DNA of 64,000 nt from Oscillospiraceae bacterium (lineage in GTDB: Bacteria; Bacillota; Clostridia; Christensenellales; QALW01): positions 752,001-816,000 of the forward strand of contig CP091722.1 of assembly GCA_022009755.1 (NCBI GenBank). Direction: 5' to 3'. Positions 7,032-16,129 of this stretch are shown in pieces; position 1 is the first letter of the stretch, and every line of letters begins with the position of its first letter. A program made the translations under genes and the position numbers. The notes below the pieces were generated by a model, which worked only from the letters and a program-made list of their open reading frames with translations, did no database searches and was not told the DNA's origin.

Positions 7032-8641
7032 GTGAGGACAACGAGAAAACTGAAAAACTACAAGCCCACACGGTTCATGGAGAAAACCTCCCACTACGAT
7101 GTGGACGCAGCGGATTATGCCGTCATGTTCATCGAGAGTCTCTGCCATACCAAGGGCACCTGGGCGAGAAAGCCCTTCGAGCTTATTGACTGGCAGGAAC
7201 AAATCATCCGGGACATTTTCGGTGTCCTCAAGCCTAACGGCTATCGGCAGTTCAATACCGCCTACATCGAAATTCCGAAAAAGCAAGGCAAGTCCGAGCT
7301 CGCCGCTGCGGTAGCTCTTCTGCTCACCTGCGGTGACGGCGAGGAACGTGCCGAGGTGTACGGCTGCGCCGCCGACCGTCAGCAGGCATCCATTGTGTTC
7401 AATGTGGCGGCCGACATGGTGCGGATGTGTCCGGCACTTTCCAAGCGGGTCAAGATACTGGATTCCCAGAAGCGGCTCATCTATCAGCCGACGGGCAGTA
7501 TCTACCAGGTGCTCTCGGCTGATGTCGGCAACAAGCACGGCTTCAACACTCATGGTGTGGTATTCGACGAACTGCACACACAGCCCAACCGCAAGCTCTT
7601 TAACGTCATGACCAAAGGCTCCGGCGACGCCCGTATGCAGCCGCTGTATTTCCTCATCACCACGGCCGGCAACGATACGAAGTCCATCTGCTATGAGATC
7701 CACCAGAAGGCCAAGGACATCATCGAGGGACGCAAAATCGACCACACCTTCTATCCCGTTATCTACGGCGCGGAGGAATCAGACGATTGGACGGACCCGA
7801 AGGTTTGGAAGAAAGCCAATCCGTCCCTCGGCATCACGGTGGGCATCGACAAGGTGAAGGATGCCTGCGAATCTGCCAAGCAGAACCCAGGCGAAGAGAA
7901 CTCCTTCCGGCAGCTTCGCCTCAATCAATGGGTCAAACAGGCGGTGCGCTGGATGCCGATGGACAAGTGGGACGAATGCGAGTTCGCCGTCAGCGAGGAC
8001 GATTTGGAAGGCCGTGTCTGCTACGGCGGTTTGGACCTTTCATCCACTACGGATATTACGGCATTTGTGTTGGTGTTTCCGCCGGAAGACGAGAACGACA
8101 AATACATCATCCTGCCGTACTTCTGGATACCGGAAGACAACCTCGATCTCCGAGTCCGGCGCGACCATGTGCCATACGATGTGTGGGAGCGGCAGGGCTT
8201 TTTGCAAACCACGGAAGGCAATGTCGTTCACTACGGCTACATTGAGAAGTTCATCGAAAGCCTGGGTGAGCGTTTCAACATCCGGGAGATTGCCTTTGAC
8301 CGTTGGGGTGCTGTGCAGATGGTGCAGAACCTTGAGGGCATGGGCTTCACGGTCGTTCCCTTTGGACAGGGCTTCAAGGATATGTCCCCGCCCACCAAGG
8401 AGCTGATGAAACTGGTGCTGGAGCGGCGCATTGCCCACGGCGGGCATCCTGTCCTCCGCTGGATGATGGACAACATTTCATCCGCACCGACCCTGCCGGA
8501 AACATCAAGCCGGACAAGGAAAAATCCACAGAGAAAATCGATGGTGCTGTGGCAACGATCATGGCGCTGGATAGAGCCATCCGCTGCGGCAACGATAATG
8601 GCGCTTCGGTCTATGATAGCCGTGGGCTGTTGTTCATTTAA
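7032..8641 (+). CDS. terL: Terminase large subunit (frameshift at about 8476; unusual start)
   Basis: The ATPase domain shows a Walker A-like IPKKQGKSELAAAVALLL and a Walker B-like VVFDELHTQPNR. The nuclease part has YGGLDLSSTTDITAF and AFDRWGAVQMVQNLEG, as in Terminase_1/HK97-type motors that package DNA into proheads. After WMMDNI the frame is lost; one extra T in a TTT run restores IRTDPAGNIKPDKEKSTEKI and an ending ...SRGLLFI. The start is odd: GGAGG (7028-7032) is 8 nt before an in-frame ACG (7041) where ATG would be expected; GTG 7032 and TTG 7026 are poor alternatives. Confidence 0.88.
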
Positions 8642-8645
8642 CCCT

Positions 8646-8677
8646 GCAAAATTAGTCGAATATAAAAAGTTTTTGCA
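8646..8677. repeat. Left flanking repeat of the DUF4143 cargo gene
   Basis: GCAAAAT plus AAAAGTTTTTGCA here reappear at 10077-10097 on the other side of the ATPase gene, with a different gap between the two parts. Each copy can also fold as TGCAAAA/TTTTTGCA. Confidence 0.45.
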
Positions 8678-8692
8678 CTATGGTGCATTTAC

Positions 8693-8721
8693 TTGATTTT
8701 CTCGCCGATTTATGCTATACT
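8693..8721 (+). promoter_or_regulatory. Promoter of the DUF4143 ATPase gene
   Basis: TTGATT (8693-8698), a 17-nt spacer and TATACT (8716-8721) lie about 23 nt before the ATG. It is a near-consensus housekeeping promoter inside a phage late region, as expected of a moron. Confidence 0.65.
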
Positions 8722-8744
8722 AATAGCGCAGGAGGTGTGAAAAC

Positions 8745-10060
8745 ATGATAGATTCCCATGAACTCAGGCGGCGTGACGGCTATTTGAATAAACTGATCGG
8801 CTTTCAGGATACGGAGCCGGTCAAGGTAATCACCGGCATTCGCCGCTGCGGCAAGTCCAGCCTGTTAAAGCTGATGGTTCAGCATTTGAAAGATACCGGA
8901 ATTCAGCCGGAGCAGATCATTGAGATGAATTTTGAATCCTTCGATTTCCGAGGGATGAGCGCCGATGATATTTACCGCTATGTGAAAGAGCGCATTGTCC
9001 TCGGAAAGCGGATGTACCTTTTCTTTGATGAGCTGCAGCGGATCGAAGCATGGGAGGATGCTATAAACGCCTTCCGTGTGGATTTTGACTGCGACATCTA
9101 TGTTACCGGGTCGAATGCCTATCTTCTTTCCTCGGAGTATTCCACCTATCTCTCCGGGAGGTGCGTCGAGATCAAAATGCTGCCGCTCTCTTTCCGTGAG
9201 TTCCTCGATTTTCACGGTTTTGAGGTTCGTGAAACGCAAAGCGCCCTTGGTGGACGCCGCAAGCAGGTATTTGATAAGAACGGTGAACGCTACGAACTGC
9301 GAGAAGTTTGACGCCTATATGCGCTTCGGTGGAATGCCCGGCATCGCCGATGTTGGGCTGGAGCAGGAAAAGGCGCTGTCGCTTCTCGACGGTATCTATT
9401 CCACAGTCGTGATTCGTGACATTCTGGAACGGGAAAAACGAAGAGGTCAAAAGCAGATCACAGACCCTACGCTGCTTCGTAAGATCATCCTGTTCCTTGC
9501 GGATAATATCGGCTCCAGTGTTTCTATTGCCTCCATCGGCAACACACTGGTCAACGAGGGACTTTTGGACGATGGCAAACGCAAAGGCGCACCCAGTGCG
9601 CATACCGTGCAGGCATACGTGAATGCGCTTCTGGAGAGCTACTTCTTCTACGAGATCAAACGCTTTGATATCAAGGGCAAAGCCTACCTCCGTACACTCG
9701 GAAAATACTATATCGTTGACATCGGACTTCGCAACTATCTGCTGGGCTTCCGTAATCGGGACAGCGGTCACGCCATTGAGAATGTCGTTTACTTTGAACT
9801 GCTTCGCCGTGGCTATGATGTAGCAATTGGCAAGATCGGCAACGCCGAGGTTGACTTCATTGCAACTACCGCCGACGAGAAAGTATATTCAGGTAACGGA
9901 ATCGATGATGAGTGAGGACGTGCGCAAACGGGAGCTTGCACCGCTTCAAAGTATCCGCGATAACTACGAAAAAATCGTGCTGTCCCTTGAGCCGGGTCTT
10001 GATGCTTCCTACGACGGCATCAAATCCGAGAACCTCATCGACTGGCTGCTCAGCGAATAA
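8745..10060 (+). CDS. AAA+ ATPase with DUF4143 domain (two frameshifts)
   Basis: The N-terminus has Walker A (ITGIRRCGKSSLLKLM), Walker B (LFFDELQRIEAWE) and a sensor strand (IYVTGSNAYLL). The C-terminal DUF4143 region shows YYIVDIGLRNYLLG and an endonuclease-like NVVYFELLRRGYDVAIGK with EVDFIA. Frame breaks near 9300 and 9888 (one AT missing before QVTES) split a protein of about 437 residues. It has its own promoter, sits between terminase and portal genes, and is flanked by short repeats, so it looks like inserted cargo. Such ATPases are widespread in prokaryotic genomes with unclear roles; defence or superinfection exclusion is a guess. Confidence 0.82.
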
Positions 10061-10076
10061 GCACTGCATTTTCGGA

Positions 10077-10097
10077 GCAAAATCAAAAGTTTTTGCA
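10077..10097. repeat. Right flanking repeat of the DUF4143 cargo gene
   Basis: GCAAAAT, one base, then AAAAGTTTTTGCA: the same two blocks as at 8646-8677. Confidence 0.45.
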
Positions 10098-10164
10098 GTT
10101 CAAGTCGGAAACTTCCTTAAACAGAACACTTTCGGACTTGCAAATAGATACAATTGAAGATTCA

Positions 10165-10198
10165 AAGCATCTGTCTACGGACAGGTGCTTTTCTTTTG
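10165..10198 (+). terminator. Hairpin plus T-tract before the portal gene
   Basis: AAGCATCTGTC pairs with GACAGGTGCTT around a 4-nt loop, then TTTTCTTTTGCCC. It ends about 10 nt before the portal ribosome binding site. It may end the cargo transcript, or attenuate read-through into the head genes. Confidence 0.6.
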
Positions 10199-10217
10199 CC
10201 CATTTTGAAGGAGAGTG

Positions 10218-11600
10218 ATGCGAATGGGTATCTTTTCAGGGCTGTTCAAATCCAGAGACAAGCCCCAAAACAGAACGGCAGTCAGCAACTACGCCTTTTT
10301 CTTCGGCGGCACGACCTCCGGCAAAGCAGTGACGGAACGCTCGGCCATGCAGATGACAGCCGTGTATTCCTGCGTCCGCATCCTGTCGGAAGCTGTCGCG
10401 GGACTGCCGCTGCACCTCTACAAATACACGGACAGCGGCGGCAAGGCAATGGCGCTCGACCATCCGCTCTACCGCTTGCTCCACGATGAGCCGAACCCGG
10501 AGATGAGTTCTTTCGTGTTCCGGGAAACCCTCATGACGCACCTGCTCCTCTGGGGGAACGCTTACGCGCAAATCATCCGCAACGGTAAAAATGAAATCGT
10601 TGCTTTGTATCCGCTTATGCCCAACAAGATGTCGGTGGACAGAGATGAAAGTGGGCATTTGTATTACACCTATTATCGTGGCTCAGATGAAGCCATCAAA
10701 AACAAGGAGTTCGCCGTAACGCTGCAGCCATCGGATGTGCTGCACATTCCCGGCTTGGGCTTTGATGGTCTGGTGGGCTACAGTCCCATCGCTATGGCAA
10801 AGAACGCCATCGGCATGGCAATCGCCTGTGAGGAGTACGGCGCGAAGTTCTTCGCCAACGGTGCCGCTCCGGGCGGTGTGCTGGAACACCCCGGCACGAT
10901 CAAAGACCCGCAGCGTGTGCGGGAGAGCTGGCAGTCCACCTTCGGCGGCAGCGGCAACGCCAATAAGATTGCCGTGCTGGAGGAAGGCATGAAGTACACG
11001 CCCATCGGCATCTCGCCGGAGCAGGCGCAGTTTCTTGAAACACGGAAATTCCAAATCAATGAGATTGCTCGAATTTTCCGAATCCCGCCCCACATGGTCG
11101 GCGATCTGGAAAAGTCGAGCTTTTCTAATATTGAGCAGCAGTCCCTTGAGTTTGTGAAATACACCCTCGACCCCTGGGTCATCCGTTGGGAGCAGTCCAT
11201 TCAGCGGTCACTCCTTTCGCGGGACGAAAAAGCCGTGTATTTCGTGAAGTTCAATCTGGAAGGCTTGCTTCGCGGCGATTACCAAAGCCGCATGAACGGG
11301 TACGCCATCGGCCGCCAGAACGGCTGGATGTCCGCAAACGACATCCGGGAGCTGGAAAACCTCGACCGCATCCCGGCAGAGGACGGCGGCGACTTGTACC
11401 TCATTAACGGCAATATGCTCCCACTGAAGAATGCGGGTGCTTTTGCAGATACACCTACCGATGACGGAAAGGAGGAAAAAACCGATGAAGAAATTTTGGA
11501 ATTGGAAGAGCCGAACGGTGACGAACTCGGAGACGCAGGAACAGACACAGGAAAGAACCCTGTTCCTGAACGGGACCATCGCCGAGGAAAGCTGGTTTGA
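10218..11600 (+). CDS. Phage portal protein (HK97 family)
   Basis: About 460 residues. Portal hallmarks include AVYSCVRILSEAVAGLPLHLY near residue 45, ETLMTHLLLWGNAYAQIIRN, LHIPGLGFDGLVGYSPIAMA and the stem region EIARIFRIPPHMVGDLEKSS. It forms the dodecameric DNA channel at the capsid vertex. GAAGGAG precedes ATG 10218 and ATG 10224; either could be used. The acidic tail overlaps the protease gene by more than 100 nt in another frame. Confidence 0.93.
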   Translation: MRMGIFSGLFKSRDKPQNRTAVSNYAFFFGGTTSGKAVTERSAMQMTAVYSCVRILSEAVAGLPLHLYKYTDSGGKAMALDHPLYRLLHDEPNPEMSSFVFRETLMTHLLLWGNAYAQIIRNGKNEIVALYPLMPNKMSVDRDESGHLYYTYYRGSDEAIKNKEFAVTLQPSDVLHIPGLGFDGLVGYSPIAMAKNAIGMAIACEEYGAKFFANGAAPGGVLEHPGTIKDPQRVRESWQSTFGGSGNANKIAVLEEGMKYTPIGISPEQAQFLETRKFQINEIARIFRIPPHMVGDLEKSSFSNIEQQSLEFVKYTLDPWVIRWEQSIQRSLLSRDEKAVYFVKFNLEGLLRGDYQSRMNGYAIGRQNGWMSANDIRELENLDRIPAEDGGDLYLINGNMLPLKNAGAFADTPTDDGKEEKTDEEILELEEPNGDELGDAGTDTGKNPVPERDHRRGKLV

Positions 11601-12240
11601 CGATGATGTCACCCCGCAGCTTTTCAAGGACGAGCTCATGTCCGGCAGCGGAAATATTACCGTGTGGATCAACTCTCCCGGCGGCGACTGCGTGGCTGCA
11701 GCGCAAATCTACAATATGCTCATGGACTACAAGGGTGATGTGACCGTGAAAATCGATGGCATTGCGGCATCCGCAGCGTCCGTCATCGCTATGGCAGGCA
11801 CGAAGGTGCTGGTATCTCCCGTGTCCATGCTTATGATCCACAACCCCATGACGGCGGCATTCGGCAATTCGGACGAGATGCAGAAAGCTATCAAAATGCT
11901 CGGTAGCGTCAAGGATTCCATTATCAACGCCTATGAGATCAAGACGGGGCTTTCCCGTGCCAAGCTCTCGCACCTCATGGATGCCGAAACTTGGATGGAC
12001 GCAAACAAGGCTGTGGAACTCGGCTTTGCGGACGAAATCATGCAGAGAAACTCGGAATCCGAAGAGGTACCCACGCCTGCCGTTTCCATGCTGTATTCCA
12101 AGGCGAATGTGGTGAACTCCCTCATGGAGAAGATCGCCGCAAAGTGTGCCATTGAACCCAAACCCGCTGTGCCGGAGCGCACGGGACGCACTGTAGATGA
12201 ACTCAGAGCCAAGCTGAACACCATCAAAAACTACATTTAA
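11485..12240 (+). CDS. ClpP-like prohead protease
   Basis: Starts MKKFWNWKSRTV after GGAGG with 9-nt spacing. The ClpP fold is clear: TVWINSPGGDCVAAAQIYNML, catalytic Ser in IDGIAASAASVIAMAG and catalytic His in SMLMIHNPMT. It should cleave scaffold or capsid N-termini during head maturation. Position between portal and capsid genes is standard for HK97-like phages. It starts inside the portal gene's 3' end. Do not confuse it with the host clpP at 58.7 kb. Confidence 0.92.
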   Translation: MKKFWNWKSRTVTNSETQEQTQERTLFLNGTIAEESWFDDDVTPQLFKDELMSGSGNITVWINSPGGDCVAAAQIYNMLMDYKGDVTVKIDGIAASAASVIAMAGTKVLVSPVSMLMIHNPMTAAFGNSDEMQKAIKMLGSVKDSIINAYEIKTGLSRAKLSHLMDAETWMDANKAVELGFADEIMQRNSESEEVPTPAVSMLYSKANVVNSLMEKIAAKCAIEPKPAVPERTGRTVDELRAKLNTIKNYI

Positions 12241-12257
12241 TATGGAGGTATTTCAAT

Positions 12258-13442
12258 ATGACTATCGTTGAACTGCGCGAAAAGCGCGCCAAGCTGTGGG
12301 CTACGATGGAGGGCTTCCTCGACACCCACCGCGACCAAAAAGGCGTTCTGTCTGCCGAGGACGATGCCGTTTACACCAATATGGAGAAGGAACTGAACGA
12401 TCTCACCAATGAGGTCAGACGCATGGAGCGCCGCGACGCTATTGCCGCAGAGCTTGCCAAACCCGTATCCTCTCCTATCACCGAGCAGCCCCAGAAAGCG
12501 ACCGGCGAAGCCAAGACCGGCAGAGCGTCTAACGCCTACCGCGAGGATTTCGGTCTGCATCTGCGCGGCAAACGTATGCTCCACAATGTGCTCTCCGAGG
12601 GCGTGGACGCCAACGGCGGCTATCTCGTCCCCACGGAGTTTGAGAAGTTCATCGTGGACACGCTCAAGGAGGAAAATGTGATGCGCCGTCTGTGCAAGGT
12701 CATCACTACCGATAACGAGCGTAAGATCCCCGTTGCAGCGACCCATTCCACCGCTGCGTGGACTGCTGAAAATGCTGCCTACACCGAGAGCAATCCCACC
12801 TTCGCACAGAAGACCATTGATGCCTACAAGCTAACCGACCTTGTGAAGGTAAGCATTGAGCTTCTGGACGACAGTGCCTTCGATCTGGAAGAGTACATCG
12901 CCCGTGAGTTTGCCTACGCCTTCGGTGCTGCCGAGGAACAGGCATTCTGCGTCGGCACCGGTACGGGTCAGCCCACCGGCCTGTTCACCACCAACGGTGG
13001 CACGGTCGGCGTTACCGCAGCCAGTGCGACCGCCGTCACCACCGACGAGGTGATTTCCCTAATCTATGCGCTGAAAGCACCTTACCGCAAGAATGCCAAG
13101 TTCCTGATGAACGATGCTACTGTTTCCGCACTTCGTAAGCTGAAGGATTCCAACGGTCAGTATCTGTGGCAGCCCTCCCTGCAGGCGGGTCAGCCGGACA
13201 GGCTGCTCGGTTACGAGATTTACACCAGCCCGTATGCTCCCACACTGGCGGCAGGTGCGCTCTCCATTGCCTTCGGCGATTTCCAGAGCTATTGGATCGC
13301 TGACCGCACCGGCAGAACCGTTCAGCGTCTGAACGAGCTGTATTCTACCAACGGTCAGGTCGGCTTTGTTGCCACCGAGCGTGTGGACGGCAAGATCATC
13401 CTGCCGGAGGGTATCCAGCTTCTGAAGATGAAGGCATCCTGA
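12258..13442 (+). CDS. Major capsid protein (HK97 fold)
   Basis: 394 residues. The first 110 form a coiled-coil scaffold-like delta domain (LREKRAKLWATMEGFLDTHR, then ELNDLTNEVRRMERR). The capsid domain starts around EGVDANGGYLVPTEF and includes AAWTAENAAYTESNPTF, EEYIAREFAYAFGAAEEQ and GTGTGQPTGLF, all typical of HK97 capsids. The upstream protease would remove the delta domain. Ribosome binding site GGAGG precedes the ATG. Confidence 0.95.
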   Translation: MTIVELREKRAKLWATMEGFLDTHRDQKGVLSAEDDAVYTNMEKELNDLTNEVRRMERRDAIAAELAKPVSSPITEQPQKATGEAKTGRASNAYREDFGLHLRGKRMLHNVLSEGVDANGGYLVPTEFEKFIVDTLKEENVMRRLCKVITTDNERKIPVAATHSTAAWTAENAAYTESNPTFAQKTIDAYKLTDLVKVSIELLDDSAFDLEEYIAREFAYAFGAAEEQAFCVGTGTGQPTGLFTTNGGTVGVTAASATAVTTDEVISLIYALKAPYRKNAKFLMNDATVSALRKLKDSNGQYLWQPSLQAGQPDRLLGYEIYTSPYAPTLAAGALSIAFGDFQSYWIADRTGRTVQRLNELYSTNGQVGFVATERVDGKIILPEGIQLLKMKAS

Positions 13443-13460
13443 TGAAAGGAGGCGGCGGTG

Positions 13461-13772
13461 ATGGACGAGCTTCTTTCCAAAGTGAAAGCCAACCTCATAC
13501 TGGAACACACGGCGGATGATACCTTGCTGAAAAGCTACATCACCGCCGCTGTTTCTTACGCCGAAAGCTACCAGCACATCCCGGAGGGGTTCTATAAGGA
13601 GAATCCCATGCCAGCCACCACAGAGCAAGCCGTTATCATGCTGTCGTCCCACTTCTACGAAAGCCGGGACGGCAGCACGGGCGGCTTCTTTGCGGATAAT
13701 ACCGGAGCAGCACAGCAGGTGTGGAACACGGTCAATCTGCTGCTCCGCTTGGATAGGCGGTGGCAGGTATGA
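13461..13772 (+). CDS. Head-tail connector (gp6-like)
   Basis: About 103 residues of helical protein (LLSKVKANLILEHTADDTLL, later MLSSHFYESRDG and AAQQVWNTVNLLLRL), the pattern of DNA-packaging/connector proteins that dock under the portal. ATG 13461 and GTG 13458 both follow AAAGGAGG. Its stop overlaps the next start (ATGA), giving coupled translation. Confidence 0.82.
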   Translation: MDELLSKVKANLILEHTADDTLLKSYITAAVSYAESYQHIPEGFYKENPMPATTEQAVIMLSSHFYESRDGSTGGFFADNTGAAQQVWNTVNLLLRLDRRWQV

Positions 13773-14074
13773 GTTTCGGAAAGATGAGCGGCTTTGCCGA
13801 CATCGTGGAAAACCGTCAAGTCAAGGACAGCGAGGGCTTCATCCATTCCGAGAATGAAGTCCTCGCTTCCGTCCGTGTCTATCGGGAAGGTCGGCACGGC
13901 AGTCAGCGTTGGGCGAACCTCGCTGCATTCAGCGAAGCGACCGACCTGTTCCGCTTTCGGTGTATTTCTAGGCTGACGGTCACTACCGATCATTTTCTCA
14001 TCTGCGATGACTGTCGCTACGATATTGTGTCCGTAGAGGATGTCAAAGGCCGTGGGATGTACATCGAGGTTTAG
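13769..14074 (+). CDS. Head-tail adaptor / head-closure protein
   Basis: About 101 residues, beta-rich: NRQVKDSEGFIHSENEVLAS, then RVYREGRHGSQRWANLAAF and FRCISRLTVTTDHFLICD. This is the SPP1 gp16-type closure protein pattern. ATG 13769 overlaps the preceding stop. Place in the head-tail joining cluster supports the call. Confidence 0.82.
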   Translation: MSFGKMSGFADIVENRQVKDSEGFIHSENEVLASVRVYREGRHGSQRWANLAAFSEATDLFRFRCISRLTVTTDHFLICDDCRYDIVSVEDVKGRGMYIEV

Positions 14075-14095
14075 CGAAAAGGAGTGAACCTACCA

Positions 14096-14527
14096 TTGGC
14101 AAAAGCTGAAATGAAAATGCCGGAGGATTTCCTCCTGAAGATTTCCAAGCTCGGCAGCAACTTTGACAGCGTTGCGGATACCGTCCTGCAGGCCGGTGGC
14201 GAGGTGGTGCTGAAAAAAGTCAAGAGCAATCTCTCCTCCGTTATTGGCAGAGGGACAAAGTTCAAATCCCGCACCACAGGCGAACTGGAAGGTGCGCTTG
14301 GCCTTTCTCCCTCCAAGCTGAACCGGGACGGTAACCACGACATCAAGGTCGGCTTCGCAGAACCCCGCTCGGACGGCAGCAGCAATGCCAAACTTGCCAA
14401 CATTATCGAATACGGCAAGCACGGTCAGCCTGCAAAGCCGTTTCTGAAGCCTGCGAAAACGGCATCCCGGCAGGAATGCATCGATGCCATGACCAAGGCA
14501 CTGGATGAGGAGGTGGAAAAGTTGTGA
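14096..14527 (+). CDS. HK97 gp10-like tail-completion protein (TTG start)
   Basis: About 143 residues with an N-terminal helix, a variable loop and the ending ANIIEYGKHGQPAKPFLKPA found in HK97 gp10-type proteins. It helps join the tail tube to the head. I choose TTG 14096, 11 nt after GGAG, over GTG 14084, which overlaps the ribosome binding site. It overlaps the next gene by 4 nt. Confidence 0.8.
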   Translation: MAKAEMKMPEDFLLKISKLGSNFDSVADTVLQAGGEVVLKKVKSNLSSVIGRGTKFKSRTTGELEGALGLSPSKLNRDGNHDIKVGFAEPRSDGSSNAKLANIIEYGKHGQPAKPFLKPAKTASRQECIDAMTKALDEEVEKL

Positions 14528-14865
14528 GTCTTCTATCCGATTTACAAACCATCGCCGAGCATTGCGGTGTTCCAGTGGAAACGGGTGTGTTCTCCGGCAA
14601 AGCACCGGACACCTATCTGGTGATTACGCCGCTGTCGGACAGCTTTGAGCTTCACGCCGACAACACCCCCGGCTGCGAAACGCAGGAGGCACGGCTGTCC
14701 CTCTTCACAAAGGGCAGTTACACCAAACTGAAAAATGCACTTGTCCGTGCCTTACTGGGCGCGAACTTTTATATTACCGACCGCCGGTACATCGGCTTTG
14801 AGGCCGAAACCGGCTACCATCACTACGCCATTGATGTGGCGCAAATCTACGAACTGGAGGAATAA
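14524..14865 (+). CDS. Tail terminator / minor tail protein
   Basis: 113 residues; GTG start overlapping the previous stop. It has a helix-first layout (LLSDLQTIAEHCGVPVETG) and beta strands near YLVITPLSDSFELHAD. Size and position, between the gp10-like gene and the major tail protein, match siphophage tail terminators. The sequence itself is weakly diagnostic. Confidence 0.65.
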   Translation: MSLLSDLQTIAEHCGVPVETGVFSGKAPDTYLVITPLSDSFELHADNTPGCETQEARLSLFTKGSYTKLKNALVRALLGANFYITDRRYIGFEAETGYHHYAIDVAQIYELEE

Positions 14866-14868
14866 GTT

Positions 14869-15465
14869 ATGGCGACCATCGGTCTTGACAGACTGTATTA
14901 CGCAAAAATCACCGAGAACGACGCCGGTGAGGAAACCTACGGTACGCCGGAGCAGCTTGCGAAAGCCATCTCCGCTGACCTTTCGGTGGAACTGGCAGAA
15001 GCGACGCTCTATGCCGATGACGGCGCTTCGGAGATCGTGAAGGAATTCAAATCCGGCACACTCTCCCTCGGCATTGACGATATCGGCTCTGCGGCGGCAT
15101 CCGACCTCACGGGTGCAACCATCGACAAGAACAAGGTGCTGATTTCCGCATCCGAGGACGGCGGCGACCCTGTGGCGGTGGGCTTCCGCGCCAAGAAGTC
15201 CAACGGCAAGTACAAGTATTACTGGCTGTACCGTGTGAAATTCGGTATTCCGGCGACGAACCTTGCCACCAAGGGCGACAGCATCACTTTCTCTACGCCG
15301 ACCATCGAGGGTACCATTCTTCGCCGCAACAAGGCAGACGCAGGCGGCAAACACCCGTGGAAAGCGGAGGCTTTGGAGGGCGATGTGACCGCAGCGACCA
15401 TCACGAACTGGTATAAGGAAGTCTACGAGCCGACTTATACTACAACTCCCCAGAATCAGGGCTAA
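14869..15465 (+). CDS. Major tail protein (phi13 type)
   Basis: 198 residues, beginning MATIGLDRLYYAKITEND, with GDPVAVGFRAKKSNGKYKYY and WLYRVKFGIPATNLATKGDS, typical of the phi13/TP901-like tail tube subunit. It polymerises around the tape measure to make the non-contractile tail. Followed by the gpG gene after 15 nt. Confidence 0.88.
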   Translation: MATIGLDRLYYAKITENDAGEETYGTPEQLAKAISADLSVELAEATLYADDGASEIVKEFKSGTLSLGIDDIGSAAASDLTGATIDKNKVLISASEDGGDPVAVGFRAKKSNGKYKYYWLYRVKFGIPATNLATKGDSITFSTPTIEGTILRRNKADAGGKHPWKAEALEGDVTAATITNWYKEVYEPTYTTTPQNQG

Positions 15466-15480
15466 CGGAGGTAACGCACA

Positions 15481-15864
15481 ATGGATAACGAAAGAACTGC
15501 AGTCATCACCATCGGTGATGAGGAATATACGCTGCTCCTCACGACCAAGGCTACCAAGGAGATCGCCGGTCGATACGGCGGGCTGGAAAACCTCGGTGAG
15601 AAGCTGATGAAGTCCGAGAACTTTGAAATGGCAATCGGTGAGATCGTGTGGCTGATTACGCTTCTTGCAAATCAGAGCATCCTCATTCACAACCTCAAGG
15701 ATAAGGAGCACCCCAAGGAGCCGCTCACCGAGGAGGTAGTGGAGCTTCTGACCACGCCCCTCGACCTCGCCGGATACAAAACCGCTATTACGGAAGCTCT
15801 CTACAAGGGCACCAAGCGTAATGTGGAAAGTGAGAAAGACGTAAAAAACGCGCAAGTCGGGTAA
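15481..15864 (+). CDS. Tail assembly chaperone gpG
   Basis: 127 residues, acidic and helical (AVITIGDEEYTLLLTTKATK, then GEIVWLITLLANQS). Position before the tape measure is that of lambda gpG. Near its end the codons GTA AAA AAC hold an A AAA AAC slippery site, so a fraction of ribosomes would shift -1 and make the longer gpGT form. Confidence 0.82.
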   Translation: MDNERTAVITIGDEEYTLLLTTKATKEIAGRYGGLENLGEKLMKSENFEMAIGEIVWLITLLANQSILIHNLKDKEHPKEPLTEEVVELLTTPLDLAGYKTAITEALYKGTKRNVESEKDVKNAQVG

Positions 15865-16058
15865 CGGTCTCCGATGCGGAGCTGTTTACCCGGCTTCTTT
15901 ATTACGGCCTTGCTCACCTGCATCTCAGCCAGGATGAGGTGTGGCTGATGCCGTTTGGTCTGCTGCTGGATCTGTGGGAATGCCATAAGCAGTATAATGG
16001 GCAGGCCACCCCGGCACGAGAGCATTACATCGACGATATTATCCCGGATGGAATCTGA
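15481..16058 (+). CDS. gpGT, product of -1 programmed ribosomal frameshift
   Basis: A -1 slip at 15843-15849 continues the chain as RASRVTVSDAELFTRLLYYG and on through EVWLMPFGLLLDLWECHKQ to a stop at 16056-16058, adding about 70 residues. This T part has the right position and length for the gpT domain that engages tape measure. Frame, heptamer phase and length all agree, and the arrangement is known from lambda and most siphophages. No base needs changing, unlike the lesions elsewhere. Confidence 0.8.
15843..15849 (+). other. Slippery heptamer A AAA AAC
   Basis: The zero-frame codons are GTA-AAA-AAC (15841-15849), giving the classic X XXY YYZ phase. Both tRNAs can re-pair after a -1 slip. 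The zero frame stops 15 nt later, at 15862-15864. Confidence 0.8.
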
Positions 16059-16065
16059 TATTGTA

Positions 16066-16094
16066 TTGCTATTGTGCGCACATTCGTGTATAAT
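16066..16094 (+). promoter_or_regulatory. Promoter of the DinJ-like gene
   Basis: TTGCTA, 17-nt spacer, perfect TATAAT (16089-16094), 35 nt before the start codon. It is an independent promoter within the tail operon. Confidence 0.7.
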
Positions 16095-16129
16095 GAATGG
16101 CGAACGAAAATACGCAAAGGGGTGTCGGC

